A stretch of DNA of 64,000 bases, taken from Porites lobata. Lineage: Eukaryota > Cnidaria > Anthozoa > Scleractinia > Poritidae. The stretch covers positions 426,501-490,500 of the forward strand of contig CALNXK010000043.1 in NCBI GenBank assembly GCA_942486035.1, written 5' to 3'. Below are positions 1 through 11,052 of the stretch, in pieces (position 1 is the first letter of the stretch; every line of letters starts with the position of its first letter). The notes under the pieces are model-generated. The model was not told the DNA's origin and searched no databases. It worked only from the letters and a program-made list of their open reading frames with translations. The position numbers were made by a program, and so were the translations under genes.

Positions 1-287
1 GTTTACAAGCGTAAACAAACAAACAAACAAACAAACAAGTAAACGAGGCACACAAAATGGAAAAGCGGAAATTTTCTGATGTGTGACCATTTTCATCTAG
101 GAAATGGCATCTTATCAGTGACAAGAGGAATTTGGAACAGAAAAGAAATTACAATCAGATTTTAGCGATGCAAAAATACATTTGATTACGGTCTGACACC
201 GAATTGGTACAAAAAACGTACAAAGTAATTCCCTAATTCCACTTGCTTCTGCTTCACTTTCTTCTTCTACGTCGATGGCCATAAGGT

Positions 288-3200
288 TTATTTGCCGCAA
301 AAATTGAGCAGAGTCGTCTTTTTACCAGCACAGTAGAGGTAGGTGCACTTATCTAAGTGATGACCCCCAGACTGTTAAGAGAAAAAAAAAATTATTAGTA
401 AGAATCGAGAATCGAAAGAAACTAAGCGGCTGTTAACATGGATGCCCGGGGGGGTACTCCTTATAATGGTCTATACGGGGAAGCTCCGCCCGAAAGGGGT
501 ACTTTTTTCATGCTTCAGGTAGAAATCTGTCATTTAGGTCTGTGAAAGAGTCCAAAACGGCTAACAGATGAATTTTACGGCTTTATAAAGTCGAGAAAAC
601 GTTCTATTTTTGTGACTGATTCCTATTTAAACGACAGTGCATTTACAAGAGTTAAACTAGGAGTAATGGGAGCTTAGGAGAGTGCGTTCGATATGTTTGT
701 TAGGCGTACAGACGGGTAACAGTTGAGGGGGAAGATTGGATGGTTCTTGCGATAAATAAATATGATTATGGCATATTTTGAACCCAAGGGTTGCGTACAA
801 CGAAACTAATAATATGGTTTAGTGTCAAATGCTTGTAATCGGAGGAGACAGTGGCCAGAGTGCGTCGGGCGTGTAAATAGAACATTTTAACTTTTGTTTT
901 ACTGGCGCGATTACAGGGCGCAGTTTTTTTTTATTTTTTCTTTTCTTTTTTTTTATTTATTGACAAAAAAAAAATAATAATTACAAATACTTGTTATTTT
1001 AACTACGAAAAATAATATATATATCTATATGGCAAAAAACAAACTAAATTTGTAAAGGAAAAAGACGCAAACTTGATAAGTGAAACAGTATAGCAGTAAA
1101 GTGTAGCTTGAAGGAAATGACACTAGCATTCACACATCTAAAGAAGTTTGTCCCATGTTTACAAGGCGCAGTTGTTCAAAGGACGATTAGCGCTTAACCC
1201 GGGATTCTTTTTCTTTCTTCAAAAACATTTCTCCGGATAATTTTCTCTGTTATTTTTAAGAGCATTCAATCATCAACTTGTCGACAAAATGAATTAAACT
1301 GAATTTACTTTTTTAAAAGCTTTCACATCTGAATTCAAATTTCGCACCAATCCTGTCAAAGCCTTTAGTGGAATGTGTGTGCGGCTCACTTCAATAACTT
1401 TTCCAGTAATTTGGTCGAGCGTGTTGATTTCAGTGAATCGAGAGCGGCGCTACTGTGGGCTGGTTTATAAGTTTTTGCTAATAAATAACATAGAGTTAAA
1501 GTGTTCGTTTGTCTGGTGTCGTACCTCGAACGCAAAGAGATGCAAAGTTCTAAAAAAGGTATGTGAAAGGGGCACCTTTTTCTTAAAAAAAAAAAATCGT
1601 ATATAAAAAGGTAAGGGGCTGGACCTCTGGGCGGAGCCGCCCCGAACAAAAATTTGTTGAGTACCCTCGTCCCGGGCATGGATGGAGAATTGAAAAGCCT
1701 CATGTTTAAAATTTTTGATAACCAACGATGTAGATTTACTCTTCGTGCGTTATACAACCACTTACTGAGAGCTCATGACACTGTTCGAGCAGATTTGTCT
1801 TAAATGTAAAGGAAATCCTTCTTACCAGGATGATTATTGGGATGCCCGTCAGGGCAACGCCCAATCAAGAATTACCTTTCATCTATGTCGTGAAAAGACA
1901 AAATGGCAGACGAAACTCCCAGAAGGCTTTACGTGCCCCATTCCCCCATCAATGGAGCTGATTTTGCGGGGAGGAAACGGGTCATTTCAGGTCGTCTGGC
2001 GAACACATTTAGAAGTCGATTTGAAACGAACACAAAATTATTGGGTGGAGTTATTGGCCCTATACTATATCCACGCCATACGATTATCTAAATACGGTAT
2101 TCGAATGAGGAAGTTAACCTGCGCGCGTGGGAGCTGCAAAAACAATACCCTCCCACGGTTTCCACGGGAAATGCTTCAGCTTGTTGCAGTTCTCTCCCTG
2201 CGTGTTAAAAGTCTTTCCTTTTCATACTGGAATTTCCGGTAAGATGAGATTAGTGACGTTAGTACTGTCATACTGTATTTTTGGGGGCATAGGGATAGGA
2301 GAAGGAGGTGAGTTGTGGAAATGTTCCAGTTAAAAATAATGCTAATCGTTTCTTGCTTCAAAAGGCTATTCCCATCAAGAGTAGCTATACACTCAAGCCG
2401 GTAAAAAGTGTAATTATAATCTATACGTCCCAAAATAATAAACCCCTGCATGGCCCAGTCGGCAGCCCAAAGAATCCCAACTATATGAAGGTCTTGTTTT
2501 GAAGCTTTCTACTCTCTCCTTTTGCAATTTTGTAATTATGAAGCACTTGGGAGTTCTTAAGAACTCGACTGAATGTGTGTGTGCGATCCGTTCCGGATCG
2601 AATTGGAATTTGGAAATGTTGGTTTTTGAGGAGACGGGAAAACCTGAGTACCCGAAGAAAAACCTCCAGGAGCAAGGGAGAGAATCGAACCAACTACAAA
2701 CTAAACCCAAAAACGACACCGACACTCAGGGATTTGCACCCGGGCTACATTGGTGGGAGGTGGGGGCTCTAACGACTGCGCCATTCCAGCTCTCACGGGA
2801 GATCGCAAGGGCGAATGGGACTTACCTTATATTCCTTTCCTTTGTAAATGCAACCACAATTGCTGTTAGCCTCACATTCCCCTCGCGAGTTCAAAATCTC
2901 GCCTCGTTTACAGAAGCAACCTTCCTTCTTGCACGAACTGCAAGATCCCGAAGGGTTGACACATGTCCTTTCACAGCCGCATGATTTATATTCTTTTCCT
3001 TTTCTCTCACAGTATTCCTCTAAAATAAAAAAACAAAATCGTGATGCCACAAGTAGTAAAAAACTATTCTCTGAACAAACTCTCATGTGGGGCACAAGAC
3101 GAAGAGAAAGCCAGAAAGCACGAGCAGACGGCACCAGCAAGAAAAAAAAAGTGCCACAAGGAAAAGAAAACAGGTAAAAAAGAAAAGGGAAACTTGTGCG

Positions 3201-6200
3201 GGCAGCTTCATTTAATGCGGTGCTTTGTGTACATGCTCTCAGAAGGCTACGTATTTACCGCTTGTATGGGAACATTCTTTTCTTTTCTTTCTTTCCCTCC
3301 CCCGAAAATTTGGGGCTCAGCGAGCGAGGGGAGCGCGCGATTTTCCTTTCACACGCGCTTTCGACGATCTTTAAAGAGAGAATAGAGCGTCTGTGAATGG
3401 CTGGAACATTTTTAGCTCCATGGAGACCAAAAAACGACAAGAAAAACTAGTACCTTGACAAATCTCGCAGCATTCTCCTTCAGGTAAAACGGTCTTTCCA
3501 GACGGGCAGCTGGTTACTGGGCAGGAAGGGGGATTACAAGTGGATTGACCATCCTGAAATAGCAAACATTGTATTAACTCTGTACTGACGACGTTTTTGA
3601 CTCAGTAGAGCAAAAAAGACAGAAAGAAGAAGGAAGAAAGGAGACGAGAGAGAGAAAGAAAGGCGTCAGTTAAACGTGTGGTGGAATGGACTACTAGGCA
3701 AGTATATTCATTTTGTTCATTCTATGTAAGATTAACGTAGGTCGTGTGTGGATATCGTATTTTTGCTTTTTTCACTGCTATATACCCAAAGATAACCTTA
3801 AAATCAGTGAAAGGGGTTTGGCACTGCCATGCCTTTATCTTAAGATGTTCAGACAAGAACAAACAACCCACAAGAGTCAATAGAGGACGAAGGAGGAGAG
3901 GAAAGAGGGAGAAAAAGAAGAAAGAAAGAAAGAAAAAAAGAGCTTCATTTTCATCAAATGGGAGTAGCAGCTTAGCTTGGGAATACAACCGTCTCTCCTC
4001 GCTCATCGCCGCTTGGGACGTTGACGCCTCTCCCGCGAAACGTCCCTGGCGGCGAGGAGCAAGGAGTGACTGTTGTATTCGAAGGCTAGTAGCACCTGAC
4101 AAAAATTGTGTTCGCAAACGAAAACGTGCTTTCTTCCCTTTCTCAGTACCTTCGCGAAAACTCACAGCCTGTTACATCTTATCATTACCTGGCAGCGGCA
4201 AGTGTAGCAGGTGTTATTAGACATTTTCCAGGTCTCGTCTTGGAAATACTGCTGGCCATTATCTACGCAGACTTTACACGTGTAAGTGCAAGTCACATGT
4301 CCAGACTGAAAACATACCAAAAAAAATAAGTAGTTAGTTAATCACATAAGTAAATAAATAGAGACTGTGGACAGGCTCAATTAGTTCATAAAAAATAGAT
4401 ATTTTAAATTGTATTTCTGCAAAGAGAGATTGTCGTTGTTGTAATCAAAGCAACAACTTTGGCCAATCACTGTACACACAGATAATGAAATGAGCCAATC
4501 AGATCTCCAAGCAAATACATGCAGCAGCTGCCAAGCGCGGGAAAACATCTGCCACGAAGTCGTGGCCAAATTAAAAAAAATTGGCGCGAGTTTTGAGTCA
4601 ATCAAAACCCACCCTGAAATCCGCTCTATAATGCGCACACTCACCTCGCATTTACAAACGGTGCAGTTGTTTTTGGTCCATCGAGCTCCGTCGTCATAAC
4701 TAAGGCCGTCCATCACGCATTTCTTTTGCTGTAACGCGTCAGAACATTTGCACTGCATTGGAACAAACAGCAGCATGGTTGGTTGAGAGTCTCAAAAGGG
4801 TTTAGCACGTACAGACTGCAGTACAACAGCATGGTCAAAATGCGAGCTGTGAGGGTGAAAAATAAATAGCGAGGAGGCAGCCATTCTGCCGGTCCTTCGC
4901 GTTTTACGAGAAGCGGTTAATTTATAAGATAAACCGAGTGATTTGTAGTCTTCTGTTAGCTGTAAAACGGCTAAAAAATTGGAAAACTGTTTGTATAAGG
5001 TTTGCTTTGTCACAGTTTAAAAGGAATACTCGTGTCCTGAAGGCTGGTTTTCACTAGCGACGGAGTCGTAAGCGGAGTCGTAAGAGCGCTTATGACATAG
5101 TGAAAATCAAAAATCGGAGTCGTAAGCGGCGTCATAGGCGCGACGGAATCGGAGTCAGAAGAATCAGAACGTTTCCATTTCTTCTGACTCTGCTTACGAC
5201 TCCGTCGCTTACGTTCCGCTAATGATCTTGTGAAAACCAGATTGTCGGAGTCGGAAGCAGAAGCGGAAGTAGCCTGCGTGGCAGGCAATTGAAAGGAAAG
5301 GGAAAGGGAGTTTTATGCGCGAGAGAAACGCGAGGAGCGCGCGAGGAAGGAGGGAGGGAAACGCCGTTCCCCTCCTCCCTCGCGCGTGGTCTCGCGCCCT
5401 AATCCCCTCTCCCTCCCCTTTCGAACGCCTGCCACGCAGGCTAAAGCGGAAGGATAAACCAAGGACAATGCACGTTCCCACTTTTTGTGATTGGTTTGGC
5501 TCTTCTGCTTCTGCTTCCTACTCCGACAATCTGGTTTTCACTAGATTATAAGCTCTACGCTTCTGATTACGACTCTGACTCCGTCGTTAGTGAAAACCAG
5601 CCTTTAGCCTTCCACGCACACGTTCTTAGGGGTTCGACACGCGTTCCTGCTCCACAGACGAACCCCCAAGAACGTCTGCGTTGGGGGCCTATGTGATCAG
5701 TCCGACGCCTAAGGGATTTGAAAGATACCGTATTTATTCGAATAAGCGCCCAACCTTGAATTAGCGCCCACCTCGAATAAGCGCCTCTCCTAAAGGCAGA
5801 AAAGTTAACAAGCGCCCAGACTCGAATAAGCGCCCACCCTACCCCACTCCCTCCCACAAAAACTCCAATGAGAGATAACAAGAGACACTCCCGAATACGG
5901 AGTTTTCTTCAGGGTATTTTACAGGAACCTTGCTTTGTTACATCTTCGCTTTTTGTTATTAGCATTTACTGTTTTGTTTCAAAATATACTACTACGCTTG
6001 CTGAGAATGGAGAAAATTTAATGAGCGCCCAGCCTCGAATAAGCGCCCGCCTCGAATAAGCGCCCACTCTCAAGGTCCAAAAATTTAATATGCGCCCAGG
6101 GCGGTTAATCGAATAAATACGGGAACGGCTTTTTTGCTTCAGTATCAGGGAGTGTCAAAAGATTTCAGTTAGGAATTGCTTCCTTTAGTAGTGACTGACG

Positions 6201-9200
6201 ATTTTTCCTTTTGGTTTTGGAATTTTGTGAGTAAGAAAACCAGTCCAGTTTTGGATCCACATCAACTCTTCCGTTTCTGGTTTTGCTGTATCTGCTCACT
6301 GACTGGGAAGAAGTTCAATATCCGCAAAGTTCTAAGTCAATTTACGAGGATGTCCCAAATTTACTTGAAAATTAGAGTTAAGAGGTAAATTTTCCCTTTA
6401 CGATAGTTAAGGTTTGGGGTTTTAAAGTTTTATCATTTGGCCTTTTACCGCAGGTTTTAGGTTTTTAATCTCGTCAAATTACCGTAGTAAGAGGAGGACA
6501 ATCGTTCAAATTTCCTCTCATAAGCTTCACATCTTGAAGATCTCCCTGGAAAAAAGAAAAGAAATTTAATCATCATAAACGTGTCATTGAGCAATTGACC
6601 ACTCCAGAAAATACCCTAACATAACATGATGCTCTTTGTTTGTCACCCCAAAATTTTGCATAAGCATTGTCTTCAGTTTCTCTTAGGAGTTAAAATGGCC
6701 CCAAGAGAAACTAAAAACAATACTTACACAAAATTGTGGCGTGACAAATAAAGAGCATTATGATATGTTGTGGTATTTTCTAGAGTGGTGAATTCACTTC
6801 CGTCTTTTTGCCTGAAAAAATTTTCGGCGTTTAGGACATTTTACCTTGAATTTATCTATGATAGTGATTTGGTTCTCTCTCCCCTTTGATAATTCTTGAG
6901 CGAGACGGAGTTCAGCATTTGCGGGAAAGGGAGCGATACGAGGTAACACGTCCACTTTTGCGGGGATGACCATGTCTTTAATGTAAATTCTAATAACCCG
7001 CTCGCCTTCTTGCAACCGTACTGCGACTTTGTTCCATTTGTGGTACTCCACCGTGTTCGCGTATTGGTCAGATAAAGCTTCGATGGGACTGGGATCAATC
7101 CCTGGTGCTTGCCTCACTGAAACTTCGACCTTAAGGCCATTGTTGGCACTGACACCTCTGAAAATAAAGCGACATTTGTTTACATCACCACTAGACTATA
7201 AACAATCTCTTACTTTTCTCAGAAACAACAGTGAGAACGAACGAACTTGGAGTATACCCTTTCGCAAGAAAACGACACGCAGAGTGTGTTTTTGCCAGGC
7301 TCGCCCCAGGCGATCGTGTGATTCAACGGCTTTGTTATGACGTATTATTTCTGAAACTAGAAATACGTGTATCGTAGAGCCTTCCGAAGCTCAAGGGAGG
7401 AAGCCCGTAAAGTATCAGGAATGGGAGGGAGGAGGAGAAATAGAGTAAATTGTGAAACTAGCACTATTGGAAGCAGAAATATATTCAATCTCCTTTTGGC
7501 TGGAGTGAACTCCAAACGACTGCCTTGGCTTTAAAAAAGATTTGGGATTTAAATGAGGACAGTTGTAGGCTATGTCACAATATTTGAAAGAAAGAGAGAA
7601 GAGGAAGACGTTTCAGTACTGAGAGGAACACATTTTTTTTGTGGTTGGGAGAAATTGGTAGAGTATTGAATAAAAGTGAGCAGTTGTTTTGGGGTTTTAT
7701 GTATAATTACAATGTGATTTTAGCCTATTAGAGGAATACCAGGCCTACAATTTTAACCATGATACCAACGTTTGGCGTACTGTAATGTTTGGATAGTGCC
7801 GGGGGAGCTATAGTCTGCGCGCAAGCTCTCCATTTAGGGGAGTCGCGAGAGGTCGCGCAAGACCAGCACGCGAAAGGGCCGCTAACACGTTCTCTCGCTT
7901 TTCGCTTCGCTCAACAAAAAATGGAGAGCTTGCTCGCAGGCTTGGGAAAGTTAAGGGCCGGGGGGGGGGGGGGCTACCATATTTTTAAAAGTGACAGGGA
8001 TGCTCGTGGATAATTAAAAATAAACCCCTAAGGAAGACCAGTGTGGGTGTGGCTGAAACTTACACTGACTCCTGCTGACCCCTAAAGGAGATTTCCGTTT
8101 TCTCAATGTCACGGTAGTTTTTGTCAATTTCTTTATGAACAGCCCAAAGTGATACCAGAATGGGCAAATATAATGACATTCCGCCCCAAACACCCTAAGT
8201 GAGGCCAAAATCTGCAATGTGCACCCTAGAGAGACGACGAGCATCCAAGCCCTCACTTTCATATGGGAGTGCCCTCCCCCCTCCGCCGGGAGCTTAAGTA
8301 TTTACACTTCATTTCAGTTTAACTCACGATATCTTCAGCTTGAAATACAGGTCATTTCCGTCTGCAGAGCTAATTGAGAGGATGGTATTGTCGTTAGGGT
8401 TATTTGTATCAAGCTTGACCCATGCAGAGACCCAAAAATCTTGACTGTCGTGAATAAGCGTGTCTGCGTTATTAAAAGCGTTCTGATTTGCAACGAGGTT
8501 TTGAGCTTGTGTGGTAAAGTGAAAGGCGCTGCTGTTGCTGTTTTGTCCCTGTGTTGAAGTGACGCCTTGTGGGAGAGATTTGTCAAGCAGTCCAACTTCC
8601 TTGAACATATCAATTTCTTGAACAATACCTGGGAATAAAAGCAGCATTTATAGAGACCTTCACATTCGAGATTTTTTCATTTTACTTTTTTAAACAGAAA
8701 AGTTAGCACGGTTATGAGTTTTCATTGAAGGAGGTTAGGCTCTTTACAGATCGCAAAATGATGAAACTTCCAACGTTTGATGACCTGTTTCCGTTACTTG
8801 GACATTTTTACTTAAACATGTATAAGATAAATGACAGAATCGAAGGTCTATGTTTATTATGAACTCCAAAACTGCTCCAAGATCGTCACCCCACCAACTT
8901 TGCTTTTTTAAAAGGGGCTAGGATATTTCAGCACTTTTCATTCAGTTGGCTGACATATCATGAAACGGCTCACGGAAACTATAAAGTAACATGAAAAAAA
9001 TTTAAAAAATGCGACGATTTTAAGGGTTTATGCCTCCCACGTAGACGTGCTTTTGATTCGTCACGCGTTCAACCCCTGCGTGGGAGGATACTATTGCTTA
9101 ATCTCAATAATTTTCTACGAACGTATGGCTTATGATGCTCGCCAATGTTTGACTTGATTATGTTTATTTTAATGCTTGTAAATTACGAAAACAAGTTTAG

Positions 9201-11052
9201 TTTACCCCTCCCCTCTCTGCGCTTCGACCTTTGCGCCCAAGCTACATCATATAAAAATCGTTACCTGTCCGCTTTTTTTTTAGCCTGCGTAGCAAGCGTT
9301 TCCAATCGAGTTATTGCCCGAAAGTTAGAGCGGAAGCGAAAAAAAAAACTAGCCTTTTTTCCAAGATGTATCCCATGTAATTATGTAAGAGTACTTTGTG
9401 TATGAGTACTTTGCGTATACGTACACGCACAGCGCGCGATGACAGCTCCACAAAGCTGGCTCTTTTCCCAGGCTTATACGTACAATCCCGTAACCTGGGA
9501 GCGTGGCCCATTTTAAGTTTCCTCCGATCCGGGATGCGCAAGAACTGATACTGAGACGATAAGAGAATGGATTTTAAAATTCTGTGAGAGTGGAATTACT
9601 TTTCAGTTTCGGTAGACCTAATGTAAACAGGAATATAATCAGTCTCTCATTTACCTCTGTCATTAGCTTGACCTGAGTATTAACCCTTTAAACCTTAAGA
9701 TCAAAATTAAAATTCTCCTTTGTCACGCATATTCATTTACTATAAAAGTAGTGGGGAGAAGTTAATAAAGTATCAAGTAAATACATCTTGTGTGATCATG
9801 TCTCTAATTCTCATGACCACTCTGTTTTACAAAGCATTGCTATGACAAGGAGAAATTTGATGCTAATCAGTCTTGGGATTTAAAGGGTTAAGCCCTAAAC
9901 GTCACGAAACGAAAGACAAATTCATCCGAAAAACGAACGCCATAACACCACTGATAACACGCAAAAAAACCCAATCCATAAAAGGGCACAATTTTTTATC
10001 CAATCAAGCATACAAAGGAATTAGAGGAAATTTCTGTAAATCAATGCAAAAAGGGCGAATGATGTAACGTTTCGTTTCGTAGACCAGATTGAAGATCGGA
10101 TTTTTTAGTATTATGTTCCATGCCAAACACTATTTTAAGAAGTTGCAAAGTCACCGTCTAGCAATTAAGTACTTGTGACGTATTTTTAAAAAAATTGGTG
10201 TAAAAAAAAGACGCAAAAATATCTTTATCGCGCAAAAAATTTAAAGTGAACAAATACGTGCAAATATTTCGGTCTTATAATAACGCAAGTGACTGAGCAG
10301 GGAAAATTTGTAGCTCCCGTAGCAAGCGTTCGGTGGATTTTCGACCGGTGGAACTAGGCACGCAATGCAAACTGGTCTAGATTTTATGTGATGTAGTAAA
10401 GCAGAGTAAAGATTAGATTAATCTTTGAAGTAATCTTTGAAGATAGACACAATGTTTGCTGGGAGTGATAAAATTGTGGCCATAAGAATGAGATACCTAG
10501 TAAAAATAAGAGCGAGACTCAGAACTAAAGCTGATAATAAGTGAAGTTTGTGGTTGCAAGTTCCATCATTTAATTTAGACACGAACAAAAATAAATCGAA
10601 ACGCCTTCCTTTGCCAAAAGCAGACCGTTGTGAGGAAAATTTTAGCGCAATTCACTTGTAGAATATATGAGTATATGTAAGTATGAACAAACAAGAATCA
10701 TTGTTGAAACAGTATATGCCTGCCAAACAAAGCTACGCAATAGCAAATTCATGTCCTCTAAGAATGCTTTGAAATTCCAAATACAGTAATGCAACTCATA
10801 TGTTTATCAATAATTAGAAAGTCGCAAAAGTGCGTGTTAAGAGAGGTCTTAATACTGGATGACTTGTTATGTCTGAAATTCAAACAAGATTGGGATTTCG
10901 GCGCGCACTAGACAGCGTCGACTACATATCGCGTCATATCAGCGTAACTTCTTTCGCTTGTGCGTTTCGTTGGACTTACCAATGGTAAATGCTCCATTCG
11001 TAAGGAAAACCACCAGAATTGCCTTTAAAATCATGTCCCAAAACCGAAGCAT
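288..11052 (-). CDS. Secreted NELL/Kielin-like protein (signal peptide, TSPN/LamG, 2 VWC, TIL), 9 exons
   Basis: Exons in transcript order: 10980-11052, 8328-8628, 6845-7157, 6483-6545, 4645-4752, 4189-4305, 3454-3553, 2826-3019 and 288-371. Every junction is GT-AG with matching phase, giving 1,353 nt and 450 aa with a stop. Exon 1 is a signal peptide (MLRFWDMILKAILVVFL, then a cleavable stretch). Residues about 25-250 form a thrombospondin-N/laminin-G-like sandwich ending in GDLQDVKLM, the ending used by NELL and Kielin proteins. Residues about 260-359 are two von Willebrand C modules (motifs CTVCKCE, CYTCRCQ, GECCEICQG). Residues 360-423 are a Cys-rich TIL module (CGCERTC, GCFCKRGE, CGCIYKG). 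The last exon adds a 27-residue Cys-containing tail. VWC proteins of this type bind and modulate BMP/TGF-beta ligands outside the cell, so a role as a BMP modulator is inferred. Unlike Kielin or BMPER there is no VWD domain, and the protein is shorter than NELL with no EGF repeats. AATAAA overlaps the stop codon region and may be the poly(A) signal. Confidence 0.87.
437..1680. mobile_element. 1.24-kb terminal-inverted-repeat element (CATG.CCCGGG..GGTACTC ends)
   Basis: The left end CATGGATGCCCGGGGGGGTA and the right end GAGTACCCTCGTCCCGGGCATG are inverted copies. A second inverted block lies inside (AAGCTCCGCCC near 481, GGGCGGAGCCGCC near 1630). No transposase ORF is recognisable, so this is a non-autonomous element. 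It is downstream of the NELL-like penultimate exon, inside its last intron. Confidence 0.6.
2500..2796 (-). mobile_element. tRNA-headed SINE
   Basis: Read on the minus strand, the sequence begins with a tRNA-like head (TGGCGCAGTCGTTAGAGC as A box, GGGTGCAAATCCC as B box), followed by a conserved body with TCTCCTCAAAAACC and AATTCCAATTCGATCC. It lies just 30 bp from the 2826-3019 exon of the NELL-like gene. Confidence 0.6.
3981..4080. repeat. 100-bp foldback MITE (GAATACAAC ends)
   Basis: The two halves are inverted copies: GAATACAACCGTCTCTCCTC at the left and a TTGTATTC end at the right, with CGCCGCTTGGGACG opposing CGTCCCTGGCGGCG. It would fold into one long hairpin and lies in an intron of the NELL-like gene. 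Confidence 0.75.
5040..5604. mobile_element. Foldback element (AAGGCTGGTTTTCACTA ends) interrupted by a second MITE
   Basis: The ends AAGGCTGGTTTTCACTA and TAGTGAAAACCAGCCTT are inverted, and the arms contain many degenerate GGAGTCGTAAGCG or CGCTTACGACTCC units. The element is split by the insertion at 5270-5443. It lies in the intron between NELL-like exons at 4645-4752 and 6483-6545. Confidence 0.8.
5270..5443. mobile_element. 174-bp MITE with TAGCCTGCG ends and 9-bp target duplication
   Basis: The ends TAGCCTGCGTGGCAGGC and GCCTGCCACGCAGGCTA are perfect inverted repeats. The element is flanked on both sides by AAGCGGAAG (5261-5269 and 5444-5452), a 9-bp target duplication of the size made by Mutator-like elements. 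It inserted into an older foldback element. Confidence 0.85.
5727..6124. repeat. MITE with CCGTATTTATTCGA ends and internal CGAATAAGCGCCC array
   Basis: The ends ACCGTATTTATTCGAATAAG and the inverted TCGAATAAATACGG bracket about 400 bp that carry at least six spaced copies of CGAATAAGCGCCC. A related ATAAGCCCC-rich copy is at 46870-47130. Confidence 0.65.
7812..7942. repeat. Foldback MITE, TAGCCTGCG-like family
   Basis: Inverted arms GCGCGCAAGCTCTCCAT and ATGGAGAGCTTGCTCGCAGG surround a short spacer. Related arms recur at 39395-39500 and 59300-59447. A run of 13 G lies just downstream (about 7961-7973). Confidence 0.6.
9683..9887. repeat. MITE of the TTAACCCTTTAA family, copy 1
   Basis: Ends ACCCTTTAAA and TTTAAAGGG are inverted and flanked by TTA on both sides, a 3-bp duplication typical of PIF/Harbinger MITEs. 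The internal AAGGAGAAATTTGATGCT motif is shared, in opposite orientation, with copies at 36167 and 50324. Confidence 0.7.

Noticed and set aside
1775..2242. 155-aa plus-strand open frame
   Set aside because: No recognisable domain, no splice context, and it lies in the last intron of the NELL-like gene next to a TIR element. Could be a decayed fragment, but I cannot support a gene.
3744..4220. 158-aa plus and 147-aa minus open frames
   Set aside because: They cross a polypurine tract and the 3981-4080 hairpin and overlap a real exon of the NELL-like gene on the minus strand.
5727..6124. CRISPR-like spaced repeats
   Set aside because: Eukaryotic context, variable unit spacing and terminal inverted repeats identify a transposable element instead.
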